Shown here piece after piece: positions 26,526 through 39,914 of a stretch of DNA of 64,000 nucleotides. The notes below the pieces were generated by a model. It had not been told where the DNA came from and did not search any database. It worked only from the letters and a program-made list of their open reading frames with translations. Both the position numbers and the translations under genes were made by a program. Numbering within the stretch: position 1 is the first letter of the stretch; each line of letters starts with the position of its first letter. This stretch comes from Hirudinaria manillensis (taxonomy: Eukaryota > Annelida > Clitellata > Hirudinida > Hirudinidae), in assembly GCA_034509925.1 (NCBI GenBank), contig CM067536.1, positions 62,001 to 126,000 of the forward strand, in the 5' to 3' direction.

Positions 26526-27521
26526 ATGGGTTTAGGGAATCAACTTAATGATGTTGAAAGAGGACAAATTCTTGCCTTTAAAGACTTGAATTTGTCAATT
26601 TCTGAAATTTCTAGGAGGATGAATCGCTCTATAAATGTTATTAGTCGTTTTTTAAGTAATCCTCAAAGTTATGGAACAATTTGTTCCCCTGGAAGACCAA
26701 AAAAACTGAATGAACGTCAGAGAAGAGTCATCCTTCGCGAAGCTTCCAAGGGGCTCAGTTCAACAAAGGACCTAAAAAATAGCTTAAACCTAAATGTCAG
26801 TAGATCTAAAATATTGAGATGTCTCCGTGGAAGTGGTTTTCTAACGTTTGTTAAGCGTCAGCACAAGCCGCTTCTGACGGAGGCCCTCAAGGAGTTCCGA
26901 CTGAACTGGGCAAAGGAGATGCTGGATTTGGACACCAACTGGAAGTCCGTTATTTTTTCAGATGAAAAAAAATTTAACTTGGATGGTCCAGATGGATTCA
27001 AATTTCATTGGCATGATGTCAGAAAACGCAAAAACTCATTTTTTAAAAGAAATTTTGGAGGTGGCTCAGTGATGGTCTGGGCTGCCATTTCCTCTCGAGG
27101 TTCTTCAGAACTTGTGTTCTTAGAGGGGAAGCAAAACTCTGCCAAATATGTTGAAACTCTGGACCATCATTTGTTCACATTATGTGACAAATTTGGAAAT
27201 GAAAGGGTCATCTTCCAGCATGACAATGCCCCTCTACACAGGGCAAAATCAACCAAACTTTTTTTCAAGGAAAGGAATTTGGAGGTTTTCAAGTGGCCAA
27301 CTCGCTCCCCAGACTTGAATCCCATCAAAAACGTGTGGGGATTGCTTGCCAGGAAAATATATTGTAATGGCAAACAATAATCCAGCGTTCAAGAGCTGAA
27401 AGACTCTTTGGAAAAGGCCTGGAAAGAGCTGGACGAAGACAGCCTAAAACCTTTCCTGGTTTCATTGAAAAACAGAATTAAAGAAGTAATTATGAAGAAA
27501 GAAGACAAAACTAATTATTGA
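26526..27521 (+). pseudogene. Tc1/mariner transposase, dead copy
   Basis: Cut-and-paste transposase of the Tc1 group. The N-terminus has the two helix-turn-helix units of the DNA-binding region (about residues 10-50 and 75-110) joined by a GRPKKL motif, like the GRPR motif of the family. The catalytic core shows the first Asp in IFSDEKKF, the second in FQHDNAPLH, and the SPDLNPIKNVWG block. The third acidic residue should be Glu, 34 residues after the second Asp; here that position is Lys (NPIK). In addition a TAA at 27378-27380 interrupts the frame, after which 46 more in-frame residues (KDSLEKAWKELDED and onward) continue to a TGA at 27519-27521. Expected full length is about 331 residues, normal for Tc1. 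Two separate lesions make it non-functional. Confidence 0.93.
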
Positions 27522-27761
27522 CTTTCATATAAATCATAATTTAAATGTTTAAATCCAATAAATTTGAAAATTTATGCTCCACAGTGTTCTTCGTTGATGC
27601 GTGCAATTTCGGGGATTTCCAGTGTTTTGTTAAATTCTCACAAAATATTTATTTTTGCACAATAAATTTGATAAATCTGTAAATGTAACGTATTTTACTA
27701 TATCATATAAAAAAATGGTTTACATAACTCCACTACTTGGAATGATATCATCAAAATATGC

Positions 27762-27789
27762 ACCTGTCCTATCTTTATGACGCGCACTG
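27762..27789 (-). repeat. Right terminal inverted repeat of the mariner element
   Basis: Perfect 28-bp match to the left end, followed by the second TA copy at 27790-27791. Confidence 0.97.
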
Positions 27790-27850
27790 TACATAATGTT
27801 TAGCTCTTCAAGTGAGGAATTCAATCTCAACAACTTGTAATTTAAAGAAA

Positions 27851-27856
27851 TTTATT
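27851..27856 (-). terminator. Possible ZNF367 polyadenylation signal
   Basis: TTTATT on the plus strand reads AATAAA on the minus strand, 224 nt past the ZNF367 stop codon. Confidence 0.4.
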
Positions 27857-28079
27857 TTAATAGATAATGTTAAAATATTTATAATATTAATGCATTGACA
27901 AAACAATTCTTTGAAAAATTAAATCTTTTTTAAAATGTAGCAGTTTGTAGACACTTTTCCACTGAAAACGTTGTGCTCAAACTTTCAAAACAAAAAGTGG
28001 GGAAGAGGAAGCTGAGAAATAAACTCTCTGAAATAAGGCGCGGGAGTGGTAAATAGTGGCTTCAAAATAACTTCAACTT

Positions 28080-29629
<1,550 letters not shown>

Positions 29630-29704
29630 CGTTTGTTTTGACCAAAAAAGTGACGAACTTTAAACTTTAAATGGGATTATTATCCTACAGACTTCCCTCC
29701 GAAC

Positions 29705-29713
29705 ATTCCCGCC
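29705..29713. promoter_or_regulatory. E2F-like site upstream of ZNF367
   Basis: ATTCCCGCC, a close match to the E2F consensus TTTSSCGC, lies 76 bp before the ATG. The motif is short and also occurs elsewhere in the window, so this is suggestive only. Confidence 0.3.
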
Positions 29714-30919
29714 TAAATAAACAAAGCTTTTAAAAAGATTAGCAATCGGGCCGCATACAGGCTTCTATTTTTGCACAATGAATGCTTGCCCAATCGCCGA
29801 GGAGGTGGGCGTGAACATTAAATGCCTTCTCTACGTGCCACTTTTTTTACTTGAAATTATTGACTTTAAGACAAATTCTCTAACAAATATAAATGAATGC
29901 TATATTATTCATTAATTGATCATTTTAGGGCAGATGGCACGATCTCAATTTCAAACTGATGCCTTATTTAAAAGTAACACCACGTGCGACGAGTAATCAA
30001 AAACCCTCCTTAAACCTAACCCCCCCGCCTGAAAAAAATTGATAAACATTAAAAGCTACCAAGATAATATTTAAATATTATCATACGATGTAGTTTTTAT
30101 TTTAGCGCATAATAATTTAATTTTTTTAATATTACGCGTAATAACTTGGAGAAGGATATAAAATTTATATCAATTGTTCAAATTCTCAAAAAAAAAAAAA
30201 CAATGTTTAAAGTACAATCACCAATTATGAAATCTGTATCAAAGGGGTTCCACTAATGTTTTACTTTGACTGTTAATTCAAATTTCTGTCAAAGCAGTAA
30301 CAACAACTTATCTTTTTGTTATCTGCTCCATCTAAAATTAAAAAAAAAATTATTTGGGACTATAAAACATATAAATTAAGTCAATTAAGTTTAAGAATTA
30401 ATTAAGGTATTAAAGCACAATTCCAAGTAAGGCCCGCTATAATTAAAATAAATAACCTTTAAATGGATTTTGAATTTGAGTAGAGGTTTATAGCAGGCTG
30501 CAGCTATTGAGAGCCGTTGCTTATCGAGCTGTAGGAAAGGAGGTAATGTTATGCATGGAAAAATTCTGATGGTAGGGTTTTTGAGTTCTCTGGTATTCAC
30601 ATCTAGTATCAATCGATTGAATAATTGATTGAGATTTTATTAATCATTTATGGTGGAATATCAGACGCTCACGTCGATATCGGATAAAAGATATTCTGTT
30701 GGTTAAGTCCATTACGTCCTGGAATAGAGCTTATGGTTCTGCTTATTTCCTCAGCAAATTTAACTTTCCAATAGTTTACTCAAATATCGATCATCGTCAT
30801 TGAATTAGAATTTAAAAATTAATATCAAATCGGACATATTATGAGCCAGTTTAACAAGACTAGCATCGGTTTACTACAAGGTGCAGACTAAATAAAGAAT
30901 CAAATGACAATAAGTAGTT
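29714..30919. other. Head-to-head spacer, ZNF367 and SLC6
   Basis: About 1.2 kb of AT-rich DNA between two divergent starts. I see no gene or repeat. The SLC6 side may hold a 5' untranslated exon that I cannot identify. Confidence 0.5.
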
Positions 30920-33900
30920 ATGGGAGTTTGCGATTGTACGAAAAAATGCTTCAAAGATGATTCTAGCGATACTGCAGCTAATCACGTGTCTACGAGCGTC
31001 GTCAAGGTAACGGAGGGACATCCAGAACCAGACGAAAATGATTCGAAACACTTTATCAGCGAGGGTGCGCCCTTGGATGAAGGACAAAATAGGGTTCAGT
31101 GGTCATCTCCTGTCGAATTCCTACTTACTTGCATCGGTTATAGCGTTGGACTTGGCAATGTTTGGAGATTTCCTTATCTTTGCTACAAAAACGGTGGAGG
31201 TTAGTTTATGCGACAACATTGTCTCTCGAAATTATACAAATGAAAGCTATATTTATCGCGGGAAAAATCCATAAAAAGACTTCGAAGCCGAATAAATGGA
31301 TTTCATCTTCAATAGGCGTCAATCAAATTTTATAATTAAATCAGGAGCTTTCCTCATCCCTTACACGCTGATGATCCTCTTCATTGGCATGCCTCTCCTA
31401 TTCATGGAGTATAGCTTCGGCCAGTATTTCGGTATTGGAAGTCTTTCTATCTTCAAACAAGTATGTCCTCTATTTCAAGGTTAGTTGTCACAGTTTATTG
31501 CAGATAATCAATTATTGTAATTAAAATTGTTTTCTGATATATTATGTTCAATAATATCGCTTACATAGAAAAGTCACCAAGTTGGAATTCTTATTACTAT
31601 TATTACCGGTGGTTGATTTCAGCTGGTTATTTATTGTGTTATTTACACTCTTTTTCTTAGTAGCATAAACACTGCCATTCTCTTAGTAATAAACTTATTG
31701 ATCAATGGCCTAATTGGTTTGCCATAACATTTTAAAATAGAAGTCCCTTACTAGTACGATTATAGCTAAATAATCAGGCGAATTTCTTGAATCATGTATT
31801 CTATAGATTAACTTCTGAGTTTGTAACAGTTCCAAAAAGTCTGTCATCTTTGATATTTCCGTGCGACTTGTATACTTGGTATATCTGTCTACATGTTTAT
31901 GACGTCAGACATAATTATCCAATAAACAAATTTAACAAATTTTCGTTTTTGCAGAAGAAAATCAGCGATGTAATAAGAGCAGGTGTGACTAATCCTAAAA
32001 AAAAGTTAAATTAAGTGTGACAAAGGTTTACTTGGACAATTTTTATTTGGGAAGAGAAAGGGATTAAATATGCTATTATGCTTTTGGCCATACATGCCCC
32101 TATCCGTGCTTGGGGACTTCTTAAAGCTAGAGGCGGAGGAATAACCATGCGAATTATTTAGTTGGGGTGACACTTAATATTTGTAGTTTTGAGTCTTATT
32201 ATTTATTATTAGTATTATTATAAATAATTTTAAGGGTTCATGAGTTATTATTCAATTGAGAAGCTGATTTCATGTTTTATGCGCTATTAAGATGTTAGCA
32301 ATAGCTACTTTTCCGCGAAATATGAAGAGTTATTGAAGTTGCCTTCGTTGCAGAAATGTGGTGATGAACGTTCATACTATGCTGGTCAGGTAATAAATAA
32401 GTATAATTCTCTTGATAGGAGTAGGTATAGGATACAGCATACTGAATGGCCTGGTTGGGATATACTACAACGTCATCATTGCCATCTCCATCTACTTCCT
32501 GTTTGGTTCTTTCTCTCCTCTATTGCCATGGTCGCATTGTAACAACACGTGGAATACAGAACACTGCGGAGATCCGGTCAATATGCCCGATGATGAAGGT
32601 GTTAATAATTGTGACAATTTTGTTAGTTTAATGCGTGATTCCCTCGACACTGAACATTTACTTATCGAGGTGACTTATTTTCGACATTTCGTCTTAAATA
32701 TCTTCTACATTCGTTGAAGCATCTTTGGATTGGAACTCGACAACATTCTTCTACAACTCCACTACACAAACACTTTTATCGCCTCCTCCCATGGCAACCA
32801 CAACAGCCGCTTCTCTCACCTCGTTGTCGTCTGCATTTTCCGAGGTCACCTTGGGTCTTTCTAATCGTTCAAATCAGTACAATTCTAGAATTCTGAAGTC
32901 GTCGCCAAGTGATGAATTTTTCAGGTGATTATGTTGCCGCATTTGCCATTTCAGGTAATATCATCGTTAAATCTATCTCCATATCTAGAGATTTTATTCC
33001 CAACCCAAACTTTCTAAAAAAAACGACATTTTTTTGAATAATTATTTGAACCGCCCGATTGAACCTCTAGTTTGAAAAACTCATTAATTTCTTAAGGAAA
33101 TGCAAACCGACCAACATTATTGCAATTAATTAATTACTAATTATCTCATATTCTGAATTAGTAAACATCTGATTATCACGTCTGAGTTAAGACGCTAATA
33201 GTCGACTACAAAATGTTCCCGTGCTCGTTCGGTGGCGGTTCTGTAACAATTTGGCGGGAAGGAGCAAGAAGGAGGCCAGGACCGGGCAAAATGTATGAAA
33301 ACATTAAATTTAAAATATTCAAAGATTTAATCTGCCCCCCAAACCTAAAATGTTTGATTCTGTTTTAATAACGAGGAGGAGGTGTGGCCCATTCCCCTTA
33401 ATTACACCACTACATCCTTTTGTTCGGCTGTCGGAAGACCCCCCCCCCGCTTCTTTTCTTAACTTTGACTACTAAGAGTTTTACCTACGAGTGAGATTTT
33501 ACTTAAATATTTTCCGAATATTATTAAGTTTTTGTGCATTCACATTGCATCACACGTTGATATCACACTTAAAATCCGTCATGAAGCGTCATTCATGAAA
33601 ATCCCCAAAATACGCAACGTAACCACCTATTTTTCATATGTGATAGGCTGTCGCTGATGGGAGAAACAGAGGACAGCAACATCGCAAACCTAGGTCACGT
33701 GCGGTGGAGTCTTTGCCTATGCCTTTTGTTGTCATGGATACTGGTTGCCATGTTCGTCAGTCAGGGAATCAAATCTAGCGGAAAAGTGAGAGAACTGGTT
33801 TCAAATTTCTTCATAGAACTTGTTACCAATCACTAAATTGTTTCGTGCTCCCTGGTGATATTGTTTTACAAAAAATTGCAAAACGTATCCAAACTTTGTA

Positions 33901-36900
33901 AAGGATTCTTTCTCACTGCAAAGTGCTAGCTAGAGCAGGGGTCGGCAAACTCTGGCCCAGCACGCCTTTTCAGGAAGCAGAAATGGCATTGCTGACCCCT
34001 GAGTTAGATCATAGGAATGCGAACCCCAAGATTACATTCCACCAATGGTAGAGTAGTCCTATCGTTTGTTTTAGGATTGCATTATATCTTGGGGTTATTG
34101 ATTTTTCGTGATGTTTTTATATCTTTGTAAAGATGTTCTTTTGAACAATATAAAGTTGGGAGGAACCTTCATGATTATGGTTTGTTCAAAGAACAACTAT
34201 AAAAAGCAATTCTTTAGCTAAATTGTAAAGGGTGTTATTTTATTTTGTTAAATGAGCATGCATTTAAGATCATACAAATATTTTCCACATATAAATTTTC
34301 GAATATACTGCTAATCATTCATGAACAAATTATAGGTCATGAACTTTATTTACAACTCACTAAACTTGAACTAAAAAGGGCATCCACCAATTTAATAATC
34401 ATTCATTCTATAGCCATCAACCTTCATTATTAATGATTGAAGATTTGAAAGTCATTATCATCAGCATCTCACTGTATGGGATCTCAATTATTTCATTTGG
34501 TGTATTGAAACTTGATACTTGAAAAATAAAATTTGTGGAATTTTTTGGCTAGAGTGATTAATGCAAGGAGAAAAGTATCCAGCTATTTTACCAATTCGAA
34601 GATTTGTGGCCATTAGAAATGAAATTCCTCATCAATGAGGCAAAAGTTTATCTTCCTTAGCAAGCAAAAATAACTTACCCCAAGAAGCTGTCACATCTCA
34701 TTTGTCCAGGATTGCATAACTGCAATTTTTTCCAAATAATAAAAACATGCAATGCACAAGTTGGCGAGGCAAACGAGAGATGCGAACCAGCAACATTTGT
34801 TAAAACCAGCCATTAATAATGCAGCTAGGAAAAGGATTTAATTGTAAGAGCCAATTTCATTGCTTGGACTGGAAACTGATTTCGTTAATGTTTAAACAAA
34901 CTGTTTTGAACTTTTTGCTTTAAAAATCCTTTTAATCTCCAAATACTTAAAAAAATTATGTTATTTTACTTATTCTGCCTTAGCAACTTTTAGGTGACTC
35001 TTATGCCTATTTATTGCATCAATGAAAGTGTGTGTGTTAAACCAGAGTTTTGGTTAATTTTTAGATAATTTCAGTTAAACTCAATATTAACTACATAACT
35101 AATTAAAAACTTTCAAATTGCCACTGTAGAGGGTTACGACAGATTATTGTGCAACTCAGTACATCTGAGTTGACATATTTTATTTTATTCGCCAGTTGGA
35201 TCTTAAATATTTGGATTCTTTGTTCATGTGGACATATCTATTTTTCAGGTTTCATACTTCACTGCAACCTTTCCATATGTAATGTTGACAGTGCTGGTAG
35301 TAAGAGGTGTCACACTTAATGGAGCTGTAGACGGACTTCTATATTTCATAGTGCCAAAATGGGAAAAGCTCATGAGCCCTGATGTTTGAATTAGTTTGTC
35401 ACTCCAGTGAAATTACTGGCTTCATTGACAATATTATCATCGTGACAGGTTTGGTTTCAAGCTGCCACTCAACTCTTTTATTCATTGAATCTGGCCTGGG
35501 GTGGTATGATTACCATGTCAAGTTATAACCTTCATAACCACAACTGTTACAGGTGAGAATAAATGTGAGAAATTATTTAAATTAGTAAACTAATTCAAGG
35601 TAGAGCGTGGATCGATTTATAAAATAAATTACTTTGACATTAAGAACATCATTTTTTCATATTGGTGACCATTTTAAATTCCAAAGATTTTTTAAAGGTT
35701 ATGCAGTATAACTTATACTATAACCAGGTATTTTTAAGCCAAATTTGTGTTAGTTGAACCAGATCTGTATGTCAAAATATTGTTGCACATCCTTTTCTAT
35801 AACCATAGGGATGCCATAGTGATCAACTGTGTGAGCTTTGGTACCAGTCTGTATGCAGGCATTGCTGTCTTCTCCATCATAGGCTACATGGCACGTGAAA
35901 GTAAACAACCAATCACTCAAGTTATCAAATCAGGTGAATTTAAAATAGTCAGAATTTGAGAGCTGCTTTTCATCCTCAAAGAATTATTTGATAAATTTAT
36001 TCCCAGGTCCTGGCTTAGCCTTCATTGCCTATCCCAGAGCTCTAAGTCTAATGCCCTTCCCCCAGCTATGGTCTGCTCTCTTCTTCTTTATGTTATTCTT
36101 GCTTGGAATTGGTAGTCAGGTGATTAGTCACATAATTAACTTTAAGTATTATCATTGTGAATTAACATTTTAGTAGTGGAATACTCCATTATGATGGGTT
36201 AGCAGTACATGGAGCAATATAAAGATTTAACATTCCTTCTTATTTAAAAATCATTCCATTATCATCCATGCCCTGCAACAATAACAGATGGTCTGTGTAG
36301 AGACTATAATGACTGGTATAATGGATACATGGAGGTTCCTGGTTGTTAAATGGCAATATAGGGTTGCAGCCATTGCTATTGTCTGCTCCATTGGGTTTTT
36401 CCTTGGCATCCCTTGCACAACACAGGTAAGCCTTCAATGTTCCTTTTTTTTTAGAAATGACTTCATTCCCAACAGGTTCACATTAGATTAGAGTAATTTT
36501 CTAAGAAATCCATAGATTTGTTGATTGTCATGTTTCAGCTTAGATCTACAATGTTTTTATCCACATTCAAATTGTTATATAAGGATCACTAATAAAGAAG
36601 ACTCATATGCAGCCCCCTCAAAATGGACTGACCCTGGAATGACAATGGATTTTGGCACGAAATATTTAACCCCTATTTTTTCAACTGGAAAAATTTAAAA
36701 AAAAAGACACGATACACTGACTATGCAATTTGATTTCCAGGGAGGCATGTACGTGCTACAGCTCATGGATCACTATAGTGCTGGTTTCTGTGTTCTAATC
36801 ATTGCAATTGTTGAATGCCTGGTCATCAATTGGATATATGGTCAGTATTGAGCTAAAAATACTTCATTTGAGCTATATCACAACTCCATTCACTCTGATA

Positions 36901-38212
36901 ATTATTTTTCTCCAGAACTTGTTAATTGTGATGGCAATTGTATCATAGTTTATTTTTTGACAGAATATTGGTAAATGTCATCGCTACCATAAAATTATAT
37001 TTCTCAAACATATATAAATGTACGGATATCCATCGTGTCTAATATGCAATCCACTCCATGTTCTTTGAAATGGCTTTTGTTTTAAGAAGCATTGAAATAG
37101 TTGAAGAGAATTACAAATAACTTCTTGTTTCATTATCATTCGTGTCGACAGACATTCCTGTCTGTTTTTAAGTGATTTAAGTTAGTAAATCATTCCAGAA
37201 GAAAATTTGATTGATCAAGGTGGTTAAATGAAATTGATTTTCAGGAGATGCAAAAATGGCAGACCACATCAAGTACATGCTGGGAAGGGATCTGAATCCT
37301 GTACTTAGGATATGCTGGAAATATGTCTCTCCCATGCTCATACTTGTAAATATTGTTGCATAGCATTGTCCTTACCATTTCCTCCCTAATGCCATTAAGT
37401 TTTTGTGTTGTCCCTTTAATCTTGATCTCTTGATTCCATTTCAAAATAATTGATGTTTAATTTCATTTATGCAATGCAATTACAAGAAATTGTTCATTCC
37501 AGGTCATTTTGGTATTTAGTTTTGTTCGCTACACCCCCGTCGTATATGCCGGCAAGGCTTATCCGGTATGGGCCGACGTAATCGGTTGGCTCATGACGTT
37601 AGCATCCAATTTACCAATTGTTTTTGTTGCTGTGTACATGCTTTGCACTGTCAAAGGAAGCACATTCAGACAGGTAACATGCTATTTATTTATTTAATTT
37701 ATTTCAGAATAAATCTGTATTATAATCTAAAACACTGAAGCAAAAGCTTAATCCAAAGAATCTTAGAGACAGTGCAAGCATGCAACTGCTTTTGCTTCAA
37801 TTGACTTAGAATGTGGGAATGCAACAAGCTAACTCAAATTCCCTTTCATCGTCATCATATTTGTTTGGACTCGTGCGTTTATAATAAACCACCGAATAGT
37901 TTAATTCAGGCTTTTTATTTCCATAATTCCCCTGATATTTTGCACCCATTCCATTCACCATGAACATTTACCAAAATTATGTGCTAGAGATGGCAAGCAG
38001 CCATCCGGCCGCAGCTGGACGAGGAGTCGAGCGATCGACGGCACAGGGAAAGTCTCTACCTGAATTCAAAGAGAGACATCGGCCTCGACGAAGTCACTCT
38101 CGGTTGCGACGTCAACAATGACGCGACGCAGGGCTGCGACCACGTGCCGCACCGATGCGAAACGAAGCTCCAGGCGCCCGACGATGCGGCCATAAACGGA
38201 GAACCGTTATAA
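30920..38212 (+). CDS. SLC6 sodium/chloride-dependent transporter, glycine-transporter-like
   Basis: Twelve-span plasma-membrane symporter moving an amino acid or neurotransmitter with Na+ and Cl-. Exons: 30920-31199, 31345-31479, 32419-32598, 32720-32924, 33647-33785, 35249-35383, 35449-35552, 35809-35933, 36007-36119, 36288-36425, 36741-36840, 37245-37345, 37503-37673, 37988-38212, giving 716 residues. TM1 carries [20 protein letters not shown]; Gly replaces the Asp found there in monoamine transporters. TM6 is [19 protein letters not shown], and TM8 reads [17 protein letters not shown], where LGxG(S/T)Q resembles glycine transporters rather than the LGLDSQ of GABA carriers. The second extracellular loop has the family Cys pair ([12 protein letters not shown]) and is long and Ser/Thr-rich with several N-glycosylation sequons. 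The donor of exon 3 is uncertain: GAAG at 32598 was chosen by phase, but the frame stays open to 32669. Transporter family is firm; substrate is inferred. Confidence 0.9.
33935..34000. mobile_element. 66-bp hAT-like miniature element
   Basis: Starts CAGGGGTCGGCAAAC and ends TTGCTGACCCCTG, an imperfect inverted repeat of 12 of 13 bases. The CAGGGGTC terminus is typical of hAT transposons. The 8 bp on each side (AGCTAGAG, AGTTAGAT) match at 6 of 8, as expected for an aged hAT target duplication. It lies in the 1.46-kb intron between SLC6 exons 5 and 6. Confidence 0.65.
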
Positions 38213-38241
38213 TTTCTTTGTCGTCGCCAGCCCATCGGTCA

Positions 38242-38247
38242 AATAAA
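38242..38247 (+). terminator. SLC6 polyadenylation signal AATAAA
   Basis: Hexamer 29 nt past the SLC6 stop codon and upstream of the convergent small secreted-protein gene. Confidence 0.55.
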
Positions 38248-38412
38248 GAACCAAGTTAAGTTACTCTACTAAAAGGTTTGGAATTGTAATTCAATGAACC
38301 CTTGGCAGATTCACTTTTTGCCTTGTCATCATGAAATTAAAAATTGTTTGGTAGACAATTGGTACCAGCTTAATAGTATAACTTTAACTCGTGGTATATT
38401 TCATCGACAATG

Positions 38413-39557
38413 TCATGATTTATTACTTGCTCTCCTTGGAACGATTCTTCGGTAAGAAGTTTGCTTGGGAATGTATAAATTATAACATTCGTCTACCGAT
38501 CTAATGTCTCGATGATCTCATATATGACTGAAATCATGTTAAATTCATAGATTTGTACATACGACACGTCGGGGCACCTTTTGCACGACTGCCTATCGTA
38601 TTCATCCATAAAGTGGGCTATGGTATGCAAGTTAGCATCTCTAGAGGAATGCGTATAATCAAGGGGCATTTTTGACAGTGTAACTCGATTGTCTCTACTT
38701 CCATTGTTAGTTTCGTCGATGGATTTCACTTGGTAATTGTCAATTTTTGTTTTTAATTTATTTTATCTTTGCCCTCAAGTCTATCCACTACCTTTGCCTG
38801 TCCTGAATCTTTTTGCAACTTTGGCAATCAAATTGATATGTAATAACTACTAACAAAATTTACTGTCGTTGCTGAATTCACTAACCTTAATACATTATAG
38901 ACAAAATTTGTGATGCCATTTTTTTAAAACTTAAACTATTTTTGTTCCTTTTGTGAACTTAAATTTTAAAAACGTTTTCCAACTGATAGATATGTTTGAG
39001 ATCTTTGACAAAATATTCAGAGTATTGGATTATGGATTATTAGGATTATTAAGTCCATTGAAATCATATTACCATGCAAAACACCAAGTTAATTGGTTAG
39101 AACTAAAAGCATCCATAAGTTTTATTATTTTTATAACTCAGTGGAGGAGATTTGTTTACTGAAGCATCATGAATAATATAACATCAAATTTTAATGAGAA
39201 TTGTGACTGATCAGCTTGTAGCTCAGATTCTTAATAGTTACAGTGAAACTGAATATATCATCTCCTCATTTAACTTATTCCACAAGCTGGGTACTCTTGT
39301 ACTGTAATAAATGGTTTGTAGAGAATCTGTGCCTTCCTTAATGACTTAAATACATGCCCTTGTGTGGAAATTTTTTTAACGACTGGGTAACAAAGTAACA
39401 CGTATAGTGATCAGAATGTACTTGTGGAATAAGTTTCGTTCAAATTTCTGTTGAACTTAGAATAATAATTGTCATCAAAAGAAGCAGGTTTCTCAGGAAT
39501 TGCTTTAATGTTAATAACGACTGTTACAGAAAGCAGTAAGATTGGGTGAATAGACAT
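38413..39557 (-). CDS. Predicted small secreted protein, unrecognised family
   Basis: Three exons are inferred: 39557-39422, 38728-38563, 38500-38413, giving 129 residues. The start begins a convincing signal peptide (MSIHPILLLSVTVVINIKA) with probable cleavage before IPEK. The mature part has two N-glycosylation sequons (NET, NGS), a polar middle, and a C-terminal block with three cysteines (SCKRCPDVSSVDECYNLY) ending in a basic YRRIVPRRASNKS tail. The phases agree, and the second intron has a canonical GTATGT donor and TTAG acceptor; the first has a GTACAT donor and a weak polypyrimidine tract. I do not recognise the family; a cytokine, growth factor or neuropeptide precursor are all possible. 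The ATG faces squalene synthase across 357 bp. The reading frame stays open upstream to about 39680, so another start is possible. Confidence 0.45.
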
Positions 39558-39914
39558 TATTTTTCCAGCTGCGTTTACCTGGTCTATATTATCGTCCATC
39601 ACCTGATTGCACAAAAGCAAATCAATGCCGCCCTTTCCCGAGGATGGCAAGAAAAAACTATGGTTGGCTTATGGTCCGCATGAAAACTCGCACGATCGAC
39701 TCAATTTCGAGCTTGAACTTCGAAAAATGATCCCGAAAATGGTAAACTAGAATCGGCCTTTCGAACGACTCCACCCTCTGCATATGGGCAGAGTAAAAAA
39801 AGCGCTGCAATTGGCTGATAACAAACATGCACCTCAAACTTTTCTAACGAACAGAATAAAATTTCTTTTACCGAACTTTACGAGAGGCAAAGTTGACAAG
39901 AACCTACAGTAAGA
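39558..39914. other. Head-to-head spacer, secreted protein and squalene synthase
   Basis: 357 bp between divergent ATG codons, so the two genes probably share a promoter region. No motif is clear enough to name. Confidence 0.4.

Larger units (their letters stand above)
26168..27789 (+). mobile_element. Tc1/mariner DNA transposon, complete but inactivated
   Basis: 1622-bp element bounded by perfect 28-bp inverted repeats (26168-26195 and 27762-27789), each beginning CAGTGCGCGTCATAAAGATA. It is flanked by a duplicated TA (26166-26167 and 27790-27791), the hallmark of this superfamily. One transposase reading frame lies inside and is damaged (see its own entry). An AATAAA at 27557-27562 follows the frame. 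The insertion lies just after the RASSF stop, so it probably landed in that gene's 3' UTR. A diverged relative of its 5' non-coding part is found at 41419-41690. Confidence 0.97.

Noticed and set aside
33250..33260. Strong E2F-like motif TTTGGCGGGAA
   Set aside because: It lies deep in an SLC6 intron with no start nearby; taken as background occurrence of a short motif.
38493..38563. Read-through end of the secreted-protein exon (VQIYEFNMISVIYEI)
   Set aside because: A canonical GTATGT donor at 38562 and a downstream acceptor give a phase-matched terminal exon with another cysteine, which is the better model.
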